A program made the translations under genes and the position numbers. A stretch of 35,649 nt of DNA from NCBI GenBank assembly GCA_035546775.1, contig DASZWD010000029.1:1-35649 (forward strand), written 5' to 3'. Below the pieces are notes generated by a model. It worked only from the letters and a program-made list of their open reading frames with translations, did no database searches and was not told the origin of the DNA. Of the stretch, positions 1 through 7,542 are shown in pieces (the stretch's first letter is position 1; each line of letters starts with the position of its first letter). This DNA comes from Acidimicrobiales bacterium. Lineage in GTDB: Bacteria; Actinomycetota; Acidimicrobiia; Acidimicrobiales; JACCXE01.

Positions 1-1725
1 CCGGCGCTCATGCATCCCCGCACGGCGCAGATGGTGCGGGCGGCCACGTCGGTCGAGTGGATCCAGGTCGACACCGAAGTCGAGGCGCTGCTGCTCGAGT
101 TCTCGCTCATCCAGCGCTACCAGCCGCGGTTCAACGTGCGCCTGCGCGACGACAAGTCGTATCCCTACCTCGCCATCACGCTTGACCAGGAGTGGCCGCG
201 GGCGATGGTCATGCGCGGCGCCCGGCGCAAGGGCGTGAAGTACTTCGGTCCCTACGGGCAGGCCTACGCCATCCGCGAGACGCTCGACCTGCTGCTGCGC
301 ACGTTCCCGATCCGCACCTGTTCGGACAACAAGTTCACCCGCCACCATCGTTCGGGGCGGCCGTGCCTGCTGTTCCACATCGAGCAGTGCTCGGGTCCGT
401 GCGTCGGCGAGGTTACGGGCGAGGCGTACGCCACCATGGTCAAGGAGCTGATCCAGTTCCTCGACGGCGACACCGATCCCGTCACCAAGCGTCTCGAGCT
501 GGCGATGCTCGAAGCCTCCGACAAGCAGGAGTACGAGCGCGCCGCCCGCCTGCGCGACCGGCTCGCGGCGGTCAACAAGGCGATCGCCAAGCAGCAGATC
601 GTCACGGCCACGCCCGAGGATTTCGACGTGATCGGCATCGCGGACGACGAACTCGAAGCGGCGGTGCAGGTGTTCTACGTGCGGCGGGGGCGCGTCGTGG
701 GGCGCAAGGGGATCATGGTGGACAAGGTCGAAGACCTCACGCCGGGTGACCTCGTCGGACGCGTGATCGAGCAGCTGTACTACGACCCGCCGCCGCTGGG
801 TGTGCCGCGCCAGTTGCTCGTGCCCACGATGCCCGACGACCCCGACCTGTACACCGCGTGGCTCGGCGCGCTGCGCGAGGGACCCGTCACCATTCGCGTG
901 CCCCAGCGCGGCGACAAGCGGGCGTTGCAGGAGACCGTCACCCGCAACGCGGCCGACGAGTTCCAGCGCAGCCGCATCAAGCGGGCCTCGGACTACAACT
1001 CGCGGGCCGAGGCGCTCAACCAGTTGCAGGACTACTTGCAGCTGCCCGAGTCGCCGCTGCGCATCGAATGCTTCGACATGAGCCACATCCAGGGATCCGA
1101 CTACGTCGGCTCGATGGTGGTGCTCGAAGACGCCCTGCCGCGCAAAGCCGAGTACCGGCGCTTCAAGGTGAAGCAGGTCGGCCAGAACGACGACTACGCG
1201 GCGATGGAAGAGGTGCTGACCCGTCGCTTCAACGCGCTGCTGGCCGAGCGCCGCCGACCGCTGGAGAAGGGGCAGAAGTTCGCGTATCCGCCCCAGCTAC
1301 TGCTGGTCGACGGGGGCAAGGGGCAGTTGGGCGTCGCCGTGCGCGTGCTCGAAGAACTCGGCCTCGACGACGAGATCCCCGTCGCCTCACTGGCCAAGCA
1401 GTTCGAGGAAGTGTTCGTGCCCGGCCAGAGCGAGCCGATCCGCATTCCCCGTCAGTCCGAGGCGCTGTACCTGTTGCAGCGCGTGCGCGACGAGGCGCAC
1501 CGCTTCGCCATCCAGTACCACCGCCAGTTGCGCAACAAGCGCATGACCAAGTCGGTGCTCGACGACATCGCCGGGCTCGGGCCGGCGCGCAAGAAGCGAC
1601 TCGTCGACGTGATGGGCGGCGTGCGCGCCGTGCAGAACGCCACGCGTGAGGAACTGGGCGCGCTGTCGTTCCTGCCCGACGCCGTCGCCGACGCCGTCTA
1701 CGACAAGCTGCACCCGCGCGGGTAG
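1..1725 (+). CDS. uvrC: UvrABC excinuclease subunit C, 5'-truncated by the window edge
   Basis: UvrC makes the dual incisions of nucleotide excision repair after UvrA/UvrB damage recognition. The reading frame is open from base 1, so the true start and most of the GIY-YIG nuclease domain lie upstream; the Met at 10 is internal (it falls in the family's conserved HPRTAQMV segment). Numbering from that Met: a UVR (UvrB-binding) helical hairpin at about 158-195; the RNase H-like C-terminal nuclease with D356 in CFDMSH, D434 in LLLVDGGKGQLG and H497 in RDEAHRF; then a helix-hairpin-helix DNA-binding segment from about 518 (DDIAGLGPARKKRL). All the catalytic residues of the second nuclease are present, so the visible part looks intact. 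In many Gram-positive genomes uvrC directly precedes rapZ; here about 3 kb of accessory genes lie between them. Confidence 0.97.
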   Translation, partial: PALMHPRTAQMVRAATSVEWIQVDTEVEALLLEFSLIQRYQPRFNVRLRDDKSYPYLAITLDQEWPRAMVMRGARRKGVKYFGPYGQAYAIRETLDLLLRTFPIRTCSDNKFTRHHRSGRPCLLFHIEQCSGPCVGEVTGEAYATMVKELIQFLDGDTDPVTKRLELAMLEASDKQEYERAARLRDRLAAVNKAIAKQQIVTATPEDFDVIGIADDELEAAVQVFYVRRGRVVGRKGIMVDKVEDLTPGDLVGRVIEQLYYDPPPLGVPRQLLVPTMPDDPDLYTAWLGALREGPVTIRVPQRGDKRALQETVTRNAADEFQRSRIKRASDYNSRAEALNQLQDYLQLPESPLRIECFDMSHIQGSDYVGSMVVLEDALPRKAEYRRFKVKQVGQNDDYAAMEEVLTRRFNALLAERRRPLEKGQKFAYPPQLLLVDGGKGQLGVAVRVLEELGLDDEIPVASLAKQFEEVFVPGQSEPIRIPRQSEALYLLQRVRDEAHRFAIQYHRQLRNKRMTKSVLDDIAGLGPARKKRLVDVMGGVRAVQNATREELGALSFLPDAVADAVYDKLHPRG

Positions 1726-1743
1726 CCGCGGCCTACGCGCGGG
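1713..1743. terminator. Hairpin spanning the two convergent stop codons (uvrC and DinB-like gene)
   Basis: Arms CCCGCGCG(gg)TAG and CTACGCGCGGG pair over 11 bp with a 2-nt bulge around a 7-nt loop. The uvrC stop TAG lies in one arm and the stop of the opposite gene in the other, leaving a 7-nt intergenic gap. No T-tract follows on either strand, so a bidirectional terminator role is inferred from position and symmetry only. Confidence 0.45.
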
Positions 1744-2248
1744 CGCGCAGCTCGGCGAGGCCGCGGGCGACGTCGTCGAGGTGATGGGTCGAGTCGTGCA
1801 GCGCGTGCTCGAGCATCCAGCGCACGGTGTTGGTGGCGTCGCCGACGGTGAGGGTGCGATCCCAGCTGTCGATGTTGTCGGCCGCCAGCGCCGACAGCGC
1901 CGTGGTCTCACGCGCCAGGGCGGCCGCGACGTCGGCCACCTCCGCGGCGCCGTAGGTGGCGGCCGCCTCGGCGATCATGGCGTCGCCGTCGATGGGCGGG
2001 ACCGTGGCGTTCTCGGTGCTCAACGCGAACTCGACGCCGAAGACGTGCAGGGCGGTGATGTCCCGGCTGTGCGCCGCGTACTCCAGCGCCGACCACACTT
2101 CGGGCGCGGGCCGGGTACGCAGGTGATCGCCGGCGGAGTCGAGCAGGGCGCGCCACTGCGGCCCGAGCGCGGCGATGGCCTCGACGAGCGCGGCGTCGGT
2201 GTACATGGCGCCGTCGAAGCCACAGGCGTCGCAGGTTTCGTGGACCAC
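1733..2248 (-). CDS. DinB-like four-helix-bundle protein
   Basis: A 171-residue protein of the DinB/mycothiol-transferase-like superfamily, which holds a metal site on a four-helix bundle and in actinobacteria often acts in thiol-dependent transfer or isomerisation; the substrate here is unknown. The C-terminal HALHDSTHHLDDV segment carries the superfamily's typical metal-binding histidines, and a further His is in AAHSRDI. The N-terminus has a CDACGFDG motif seen in one DinB subgroup. The frame is open further upstream (to 2377), but GTG at 2248 is chosen because the recognisable protein starts there and because TACGGT stands 7 nt before it, the spacing of a leaderless -10 box. It converges on uvrC with a 7-nt gap. 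Confidence 0.8.
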   Translation of the reverse strand: MVHETCDACGFDGAMYTDAALVEAIAALGPQWRALLDSAGDHLRTRPAPEVWSALEYAAHSRDITALHVFGVEFALSTENATVPPIDGDAMIAEAAATYGAAEVADVAAALARETTALSALAADNIDSWDRTLTVGDATNTVRWMLEHALHDSTHHLDDVARGLAELRARA

Positions 2249-2255
2249 GATCAGA

Positions 2256-2261
2256 ACCGTA
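2256..2261 (-). promoter_or_regulatory. -10 box of the leaderless DinB-like gene
   Basis: On the minus strand TACGGT is followed by 7 nt and the GTG start, so transcription would begin at the start codon. The same bases lie within AACCGTAGAT, a word that recurs at 2908-2917 upstream of the methyltransferase. Confidence 0.5.
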
Positions 2262-2292
2262 GATCCCGCCGCGTGCCGGTCAGCCCTCTCGG

Positions 2293-2298
2293 TAGGGT
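2293..2298 (+). promoter_or_regulatory. -10 box of a leaderless small gene
   Basis: TAGGGT followed by 5 nt (CAGAC) and GTG at 2304. No clear -35 hexamer is seen. The box supports the start chosen for the downstream small ORF. Confidence 0.4.
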
Positions 2299-2303
2299 CA
2301 GAC

Positions 2304-2528
2304 GTGCCCTTGTCGAAGAAATCAATGATCGAGCTAGCTCTCGCCCACGTCGAGGCGGCCGCCGAGTGCGCGGACAACGCCGACAGCCTTCACGTCGGGG
2401 GCCATGAGCCCGAGTACGTCATGGCGGTGGCAGCCGTGGCTCAAGCCCACGCGGCCGCAGCCCAAGCTCTGGTCGCGTGCCTCGAGCTGGCGCCGACAAG
2501 AGCCAGGCGGGCCCCCCACGCTCCCTGA
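2304..2528 (+). CDS. Small hypothetical protein, Ala/His-rich helical
   Basis: A 74-residue ORF starting at a GTG directly behind a -10-like TAGGGT box. I do not recognise a family. The sequence is acidic and alanine-rich in its first two thirds (MIELALAHVEAAAECADNAD, then repeated Ala/His), consistent with a helical hairpin, and ends in a basic tail (PTRARRAPHAP). It is transcribed divergently from the DinB-like gene. Third positions are mostly G/C, as in neighbouring genes. It could be a spurious ORF; the promoter position is the main support. Confidence 0.4.
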   Translation: MPLSKKSMIELALAHVEAAAECADNADSLHVGGHEPEYVMAVAAVAQAHAAAAQALVACLELAPTRARRAPHAP

Positions 2529-2548
2529 CACACTCCCGTTTTGTCTCG

Positions 2549-2869
2549 CTAGAGACCAGCGTTCTCGGTGACCCGCCAGCCACCGTCCGTCTTCTCGACG
2601 GTCACTCCACACGGGTTGCCTTTCGGAGCAAACCGAACGCCCGCGAAGCTGCCGTTGTCTTGGCGCACCCAGTCCTTCGCTGAGTCGCCGACGTAGGCGA
2701 GCACTGCGGCTTTGGGTGTGGCCGCCATGGGTCCCGCCGCGCCGCCGCCGGCGCAGAAGTGCGCGGCGTGCCGGGGAGTGGCGACGCCCACCGTCAGCGC
2801 GACGGCAACGAGCGCCGCCACGAGTGTCGAGCCGGCCACGAGGCGACGCGAACGAGCATGGTCGGCCAC
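2549..2869 (-). CDS. Small membrane-anchored or secreted hypothetical protein
   Basis: 106 residues from a GTG at 2869 (TTG at 2878 is an alternative). A basic N-terminus (ADHARSRR) is followed by one hydrophobic segment (LVAGSTLVAALVAVALTVGV), so it is a single-TM or exported protein. The outer part has two Cys and a C-terminal section resembling small actinobacterial secreted proteins (KDWVRQDNGSFAGVRF, GVTVEKTDGGWRV). No family recognised. The frame is open to 2995 but that would run through the promoter and start of the divergent methyltransferase, so the shorter form is preferred. Confidence 0.55.
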   Translation of the reverse strand: MADHARSRRLVAGSTLVAALVAVALTVGVATPRHAAHFCAGGGAAGPMAATPKAAVLAYVGDSAKDWVRQDNGSFAGVRFAPKGNPCGVTVEKTDGGWRVTENAGL

Positions 2870-2908
2870 GGATTCCAATCGGTGGAAGGCGTGGTGGAAT
2901 GAGGCCGA

Positions 2909-2918
2909 ACCGTAGATT
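2909..2918. promoter_or_regulatory. Overlapping divergent -10 boxes
   Basis: On the plus strand TAGATT (2913-2918) stands 6 nt before the methyltransferase GTG at 2925, a leaderless arrangement. On the minus strand TACGGT (2909-2914) overlaps it by two bases and could serve the small membrane-protein gene, but with a leader of about 30 nt. The composite AACCGTAGAT also occurs at 2255-2264. Confidence 0.5.
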
Positions 2919-2924
2919 GGCGGC

Positions 2925-3671
2925 GTGCCCGACGAATCCGACGAAGGCCTCGTCTTATGGGAAAGCGCGACGGACTGGTGGCAGTCGGGATTCACCGAAG
3001 GCGCCGACCCCGAGTACGAGGAGCAGATCCTGCCGTTGGCGCGCGCCGAACTGGCCGGGCGCGCCCGGGTGCTCGACGTCGGCTGCGGTGAGGGGCAGAT
3101 CGCCCGGCTGGCGGTCGCCGATTGCGGGGCGACTCTCGCCGTCGGCGTCGATCCGACGCGCTCGCAGATCGTCGAGGCGGCGTTGCGGGGCGGGGGAGCG
3201 CACTACGCGCGGTCCTTCGCCGAACCGCTGCCGTTCCGTGACGCGTCCTTCGACGCCGTTGTCGCCTGTCTCGTGTTCGAGCACATCGACAACGCCCGCG
3301 CCGCGATCGAAGAAGTCGCGCGCGTCCTTGCGCCGGGCGGCCGGTTCTGCTTCTTCCTCAACCACCCGCTGCTGCAGACGCCGGGCTCGGGCTGGGTGAT
3401 CGACGTCGACCTCGACGAGCAGTACTGGCGCATCGGCCCGTACCTGGTCGAGGACCACTCGGTCGAGGAGATCCACCCCGGCGTGCACCTGCCGTTCGTG
3501 CACCGGCCGCTGTCGGTGTACGTGAACGCCCTCATCGACGCCGGCCTCGTCCTCGGCCGCATGCTCGAGCCCGCACCACCCGACGGCTTCCTCGCCATCG
3601 CGGACGAATACCGCGACGCCGCCGACATCCCCCGCCTCCTCTACCTGCGCGCCGACAAACCGTCCGCGTAA
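2925..3671 (+). CDS. SAM-dependent class I methyltransferase
   Basis: 248 residues. The glycine-rich motif I (RVLDVGCGEGQIARLAV, about residues 48-64), a second acidic strand end (GVDPTRSQIVEA) and the post-motif DASFDAVVACLVFEHIDN identify a Methyltransf_11-type Rossmann methyltransferase. It probably transfers a methyl group from S-adenosylmethionine to a small molecule in the cytoplasm; the acceptor cannot be read from the sequence. GTG at 2925 is chosen because TAGATT lies 6 nt upstream and because the protein begins there with the acidic leader usual for this group. Its last 31 nt overlap the convergent AbiEi-DUF559 gene. Confidence 0.9.
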   Translation: MPDESDEGLVLWESATDWWQSGFTEGADPEYEEQILPLARAELAGRARVLDVGCGEGQIARLAVADCGATLAVGVDPTRSQIVEAALRGGGAHYARSFAEPLPFRDASFDAVVACLVFEHIDNARAAIEEVARVLAPGGRFCFFLNHPLLQTPGSGWVIDVDLDEQYWRIGPYLVEDHSVEEIHPGVHLPFVHRPLSVYVNALIDAGLVLGRMLEPAPPDGFLAIADEYRDAADIPRLLYLRADKPSA

Positions 3672-4606
3672 GCCCGCACCCGCCCGGCGTACGCCTTCTT
3701 CAGTTCGGCGACGACACCGGCGGGCGTCCGGGTCACGTGCGCCCAGGTGTATTCGACGATGAGGTAGCCGGCGACGGAGAGACGGTTCCGTCGGGTCTTG
3801 TTCGCCTGAAAGGCGGCGAGCGAGGAGTGGTACAGCCAACCTTCGACCTCAACGGCCAACAGGAGGTCGGGCCAGGAGAAGTCGAGCCTGTACTCGCCGT
3901 GCTCGCCAACGATGAGTTCACACCGCGGCTGCGGTAAGCCGGCTTTGTCGATCAAGCGACGCATCTTCGCTTCGAGCACCGACGGAGGATGGCTGCCGGT
4001 GATGCCCGCATCGTCGAGAAGATGGCGGAGTGCGGCGGTGCCGCGCACTCCCATCTTGCCTCGGCGTTCGAGCTCGGCCAGCGCCGACATCGGCGTCACG
4101 ACCCGGTTGGCGATCCCGCGATCGAGCGCGAGTTGGACCTTCTGCAGGCTCATCACCGCTCCGAGGTCGAGGAGCGTTTCCGCCGCCGTCGTAACCGGAA
4201 CGCCCTTGCGGACCTCGGCTGGCAGCAACGGTGTCTGCGTGCGGTGAACCCGAACGTCCCTCCAGCGCAGCCGCACATCGGCCGGGATCGTGACCTCCGG
4301 AGTCTGCTCATACGGCGTCATGGCCCAGAGCCAGGCGCCAGCCCGATGCGATGACCGCGTGCCGTCGACACCAGTCGCCAACACTGCTGCCATGTGTGCC
4401 TGCGCGGGCGTCGACGGATGGCCCTCGACCACGAACACCCCGCGGCGAAAGCGTCGCCACGCGCCCTGCCCGATCCGCGTCCGCAGCGTTCTGCGACTGA
4501 CGCCAGCATCGAGCGCCTGCGTCACCGTGAACAGCCCGAGCTGCATCGCCGCAATGGCGAGCAGTCGTGACTCGGCCTCCCAATCCATCTCCACCTCTTT
4601 GGGCAT
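3641..4606 (-). CDS. AbiEi-type winged-helix protein fused to a DUF559 (PD-(D/E)XK) domain
   Basis: 321 residues. The N-terminal ~60 residues (AIAAMQLGLFTVTQALDAGVS, RTLRTRI) form the AbiEi antitoxin-type winged helix. A middle AbiEi-like region (RRFRRGVFVVEG, VTTAAETLLDLGAV) follows. The C-terminal third is a DUF559/VSR-like nuclease fold with D242 and E253-V-E255 in the PD-(D/E)XK arrangement. AbiEi proteins are type IV antitoxins and transcriptional autorepressors; no AbiEii nucleotidyltransferase toxin lies nearby. ATG at 4606 has GGAG 7 nt upstream; ATG at 4588 with AGAGGTGG just upstream is an equally possible start (315 residues). Three copies of a 10-bp word cover the promoter and start region. 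Function unknown: DNA-end processing, autoregulated nuclease or solitary defence protein are all possible. Confidence 0.85.
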   Translation of the reverse strand: MPKEVEMDWEAESRLLAIAAMQLGLFTVTQALDAGVSRRTLRTRIGQGAWRRFRRGVFVVEGHPSTPAQAHMAAVLATGVDGTRSSHRAGAWLWAMTPYEQTPEVTIPADVRLRWRDVRVHRTQTPLLPAEVRKGVPVTTAAETLLDLGAVMSLQKVQLALDRGIANRVVTPMSALAELERRGKMGVRGTAALRHLLDDAGITGSHPPSVLEAKMRRLIDKAGLPQPRCELIVGEHGEYRLDFSWPDLLLAVEVEGWLYHSSLAAFQANKTRRNRLSVAGYLIVEYTWAHVTRTPAGVVAELKKAYAGRVRAYADGLSARR

Positions 4607-4665
4607 CTGTGGTCTCCAGGCGACCGCCAGAGCCCAAAGAGTTCGCAAGAGGTCGCTCTTTGGGC
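4595..4665. promoter_or_regulatory. Candidate autoregulatory operator: three copies of GCCCAAAGAG
   Basis: GCCCAAAGAG at 4632-4641 and its exact reverse complement at 4656-4665 form a perfect 10-bp inverted repeat with a 14-nt spacer. A third copy (as CTCTTTGGGC) is at 4595-4604, overlapping the ATG at 4606 of the AbiEi-DUF559 gene. AbiEi antitoxins are known to repress their own promoter by binding inverted repeats, so this gene product is the natural candidate ligand. The divergent rapZ start is about 80 nt away. Confidence 0.6.
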
Positions 4666-4726
4666 AGTTGTGACGGTGCGCTGGCCCGGAGGGGAAGGGG
4701 TTGTCGGTGAGTAAAGCAGGGGGGTG

Positions 4727-4732
4727 TAACAC
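4727..4732 (+). promoter_or_regulatory. Possible -10 box for the rapZ-yvcK operon
   Basis: TAACAC lies 9 nt before the rapZ GTG, giving a leaderless or nearly leaderless transcript. The upstream region is G-rich and no good -35 is seen. Confidence 0.3.
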
Positions 4733-4741
4733 TGGGATGTA

Positions 4742-5599
4742 GTGGGCGAACTTGTCGTGGTCGCAGGGATGTCGGGGGCGGGGCGGTCGACGGCGGCTGC
4801 CGTGTTCGAAGACGCCGGGTGGTTCGTGGTCGACAACCTGCCGCCGGAGTTGGCCGGCCGTGTGGTCGACCTCGTCGCCCGCCCGGGCGGGACGGACCGC
4901 ATCGCGCTCGTCGTCGGCCGCAGCGGGACCGAACTCGGCGGGCTCGACGACGCCATCCGCGACCTGCGCTCCACCGGCACCCCCGTGCGCGTCCTCTACC
5001 TCGACGCCGCCGACGACGTGCTCGTCCGCCGGTACGAAGGCACGAGACGGCGACACCCGATCGAGGGTGAAGGCGTCGAAGGCGCCATCGCCGTCGAGCG
5101 GGCGCTGCTGGCGCCGGTCCGCCAGCTGGCCGACGTGGTTGTCGACACCAGCGAGCTCAACGTCCACCAGCTGCGCGACCGCATCCTCGACCTCTTCAGC
5201 GACCACTCCCGACCCGAGGTCGGACTGCGCATCGCCGTCGTCTCCTTCGGGTACTCCCACGGCTTGCCCCGCGACGCCGACCTCGTGTTCGACTGCCGCT
5301 TCCTCCCGAACCCGCACTGGATCCCCGAGTTGCGCCCCCACACGGGCCTCGACGTCGACGTGCGCGACTACGTCCTCGGCCAACCCGCCGCCAAGGAGTT
5401 CCTCGAGAAGATCGACGATCTCTTGGAACTCCTCCTGCCGGCCTACGTCGAGGAAGGCAAGGCGTACCTCACCATCGCGGTCGGCTGCACCGGCGGGCGC
5501 CACCGCTCGGTCGCCATCGCCAACGCACTCCACGAGATGATCGAGGCGCACGGCTACGACGCCAACATCAGCCACCGCGACGTCTCGAAGAAGACATGA
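4742..5599 (+). CDS. rapZ: RapZ-family nucleotide-binding protein
   Basis: 285 residues, full length for the YvcJ/RapZ family. An N-terminal P-loop (GMSGAGRST, residues 9-17) is followed by FEDAGWFVVDNLPPEL, then YLDAADDVLVRRYEGTRRRHP, the FGYSHGLPRDADLVFDCRFLPNP signature, and the C-terminal GCTGGRHRSVAIA loop. In E. coli RapZ is an RNA-binding adaptor that senses glucosamine-6-phosphate; in Gram-positives YvcJ hydrolyses GTP and is linked to competence and cell-wall precursor control. The GTG start has only a weak ribosome site, and the protein begins directly with the P-loop strand as usual. It overlaps yvcK by 4 nt (ATGA), implying translational coupling. Confidence 0.95.
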   Translation: MGELVVVAGMSGAGRSTAAAVFEDAGWFVVDNLPPELAGRVVDLVARPGGTDRIALVVGRSGTELGGLDDAIRDLRSTGTPVRVLYLDAADDVLVRRYEGTRRRHPIEGEGVEGAIAVERALLAPVRQLADVVVDTSELNVHQLRDRILDLFSDHSRPEVGLRIAVVSFGYSHGLPRDADLVFDCRFLPNPHWIPELRPHTGLDVDVRDYVLGQPAAKEFLEKIDDLLELLLPAYVEEGKAYLTIAVGCTGGRHRSVAIANALHEMIEAHGYDANISHRDVSKKT

Positions 5600-6492
5600 C
5601 GCGTACTGAAGACGAGCGCCCCGACGGCCCGCACGTCGTCGCCCTCGGCGGCGGTCACGGCCTCGCCACCACGCTGCGGGCGGCGCGGGCGTATGCCGGC
5701 CGGATCACCGCGGTCGTCTCCGTCGCCGACGACGGGGGGAGCAGCGGCCGCCTCCGTCACGACCTCGGCATCCCGGCGCCGGGCGACCTGCGTCACTGCC
5801 TGCACGCCCTCGCCGACGACGAGTCGCTGTTCGCCCGCGCCTTCGAGCACCGCTTCGACGCCGGCGACCTCGACGGCCACCCGCTCGGCAACCTCGTCAT
5901 CGCCGGGCTGACCGCGGCGACGGGCAACTTCGTGGCCGCCCTCGCCGAGACCGCCCGTCTCCTCGGCGCTCACGGCGACGTCCTGCCGGCCACCGTCGAA
6001 CCCGTCGACCTCGTGGCCGACCTCGCCGACGGCACCGAAGTGCGCGGCCAGGTCGAAGTCGACCACGCCCAGTCGATCCGCAGCGTGCGGCTCGACCCCC
6101 CGACGCCCTACGCGCCCACCGCGGTGATCGACGCCATCGCCGCGGCCGACCAGATCGTCATCGGCCCGGGCTCGCTGCACACCAGCGTGCTGGCCGTCCT
6201 CGCCGTCCCCGACATCCACCAGGCCCTGCACACCGCGGCGGCGCGCACGATTTTCGTGGCGAACCTGCGCGGGGTGCGCAGCACGGCGGGCCTGACGCTC
6301 GCTGACCACATCGGCGCCCTCGCCGACCACGGTGTCAACCCCGACGTGGTGGTGGTCGACGAGAACACCACGATGGCCGACGGGCCCCTGCCGCCCCACC
6401 TGCACCTCGTCCGCAAACCCCTCGCCCGCTTCGACGTACCGGCCCATGACCCCGCCCAACTGGCGAAGGCCCTCGCCGATCTGGTCGGATAG
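5596..6492 (+). CDS. yvcK: YvcK/GlmR (CofD-like) UDP-sugar-binding regulator
   Basis: 298 residues. GGGHGLATTLRAAR near the N-terminus, VADDGGSSGRLR, PLGNLVIAGL and GPGSLHTSVLAVL are the YvcK/CofD-like family signatures. Family members bind UDP-GlcNAc and steer carbon towards peptidoglycan precursors and gluconeogenic growth; the mycobacterial homologue CuvA is needed for proper cell shape. Start ATG overlaps the rapZ stop by 4 nt. The gene that normally follows, whiA, is not present: only 34 nt separate yvcK from gap. Confidence 0.95.
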   Translation: MTRTEDERPDGPHVVALGGGHGLATTLRAARAYAGRITAVVSVADDGGSSGRLRHDLGIPAPGDLRHCLHALADDESLFARAFEHRFDAGDLDGHPLGNLVIAGLTAATGNFVAALAETARLLGAHGDVLPATVEPVDLVADLADGTEVRGQVEVDHAQSIRSVRLDPPTPYAPTAVIDAIAAADQIVIGPGSLHTSVLAVLAVPDIHQALHTAAARTIFVANLRGVRSTAGLTLADHIGALADHGVNPDVVVVDENTTMADGPLPPHLHLVRKPLARFDVPAHDPAQLAKALADLVG

Positions 6493-6526
6493 GAACAGAC
6501 AACCACTCCAAGGAGTTCGAACAGAT

Positions 6527-7537
6527 ATGGCAATTCGTGTCGGCATCAACGGGTTCGGCCGCATCGGCCGCAACTTCTTCCGGGCGGCCAAGCAGACGGG
6601 CGCCGACTTCGAGTTCGTGGCCGCCAACGACCCGTTCACGCCGACGAATCTCGCCGCGCACCTGCTGACGCACGACACCGTGCTCGGTCGCTGGGAAGGC
6701 GCCGAAGTCGAGGTCGTCGACGAGGGCATCAAGCTCAACGGCGAGACCCTCAAGATCCTCGGCGAGCGCGACCCCGCGAAGATTCCGTGGGGCGACCTCG
6801 GCGTCGACGTCGTCATCGAGTCGACCGGCGTGTTCAGCTCGCGTGAGCAGGCGGCGGCCCACCTCGAAGGCGGCGCGCCCCTCGTCATCGTCAGCGCCCC
6901 GAGCGCCGGCGCCGACGCCACGTTCGTGGTCGGCGTCAACGACGACACGTTCGACCGCAACACCCACAAGGTCATCTCGAACGCGTCGTGCACCACCAAC
7001 TGCTTCGTGCCGATGGTGAAGGTGCTCGACGACGCGTTCGGCGTCGAGCGCGGCCTCATGACGACCGTTCACGCCTATACCGGCACGCAAGCGCTCGTCG
7101 ACGGTCCGAGCAAGGACCTGCGTGAAGCCCGCGCCGCTGCCGTCAACATCATCCCGAGTTCGACCGGCGCCGCCCGCGCCACCGCCCTCGTCCTCGAAGC
7201 GATGAAGGGCAAGCTCGACGGCACGTCGCTGCGCGTGCCCGTGCCCGACGGTTCGATCACCGACTTCACCGCCATCCTCAACCGCGACGTCACCAAGGAA
7301 GAGGTGAACGACGCCTTCCGCGTCGCCGCCGACAAGGGCCCGCTGGCCAACGTCCTCGTCTACAGCGAGGAGCCGATCGTCAGCTCCGACATCGTCGGGT
7401 CGCCCGCCAGCTGCACCTTCGACGCCCCCCTCACCATGGTGATGGGCAACCTCGTGAAGGTCCTCGGCTGGTACGACAACGAGTGGGGTTACTCCAACCG
7501 CCTCGTCGACCTGGTGCGCATCACCGCCGGCAAGTAG
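6527..7537 (+). CDS. gap: Glyceraldehyde-3-phosphate dehydrogenase, type I
   Basis: 336 residues, normal length. It oxidises and phosphorylates glyceraldehyde-3-phosphate with NAD in glycolysis. The NAD-binding GINGFGRIGR opens the protein; catalytic C155 sits in NASCTTNC and H182 in TVHAYTGTQ; WYDNEWGYSNR is at the C-terminus. The reading frame extends upstream to 6332 through yvcK, but ATG at 6527 is preceded by AGGAG at 6511-6515 (11 nt away) and matches the family start. It leads a gap-pgk-tpiA-secG run with spacings of 5, -8 and 11 nt, so these genes are probably one transcript. Confidence 0.97.
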   Translation: MAIRVGINGFGRIGRNFFRAAKQTGADFEFVAANDPFTPTNLAAHLLTHDTVLGRWEGAEVEVVDEGIKLNGETLKILGERDPAKIPWGDLGVDVVIESTGVFSSREQAAAHLEGGAPLVIVSAPSAGADATFVVGVNDDTFDRNTHKVISNASCTTNCFVPMVKVLDDAFGVERGLMTTVHAYTGTQALVDGPSKDLREARAAAVNIIPSSTGAARATALVLEAMKGKLDGTSLRVPVPDGSITDFTAILNRDVTKEEVNDAFRVAADKGPLANVLVYSEEPIVSSDIVGSPASCTFDAPLTMVMGNLVKVLGWYDNEWGYSNRLVDLVRITAGK

Positions 7538-7542
7538 CAGCC

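Noticed and set aside
2334-2612. Minus-strand 92-codon frame opposite the small leaderless ORF
   Set aside because: No promoter or ribosome-site support and it overlaps the end of the next minus-strand gene; the plus-strand ORF has a better start context, though it too is uncertain.
4607-5575. Upstream extension of the AbiEi-DUF559 frame antisense to rapZ
   Set aside because: The frame happens to be open, but the recognisable protein and ribosome sites start at 4606 or 4588.
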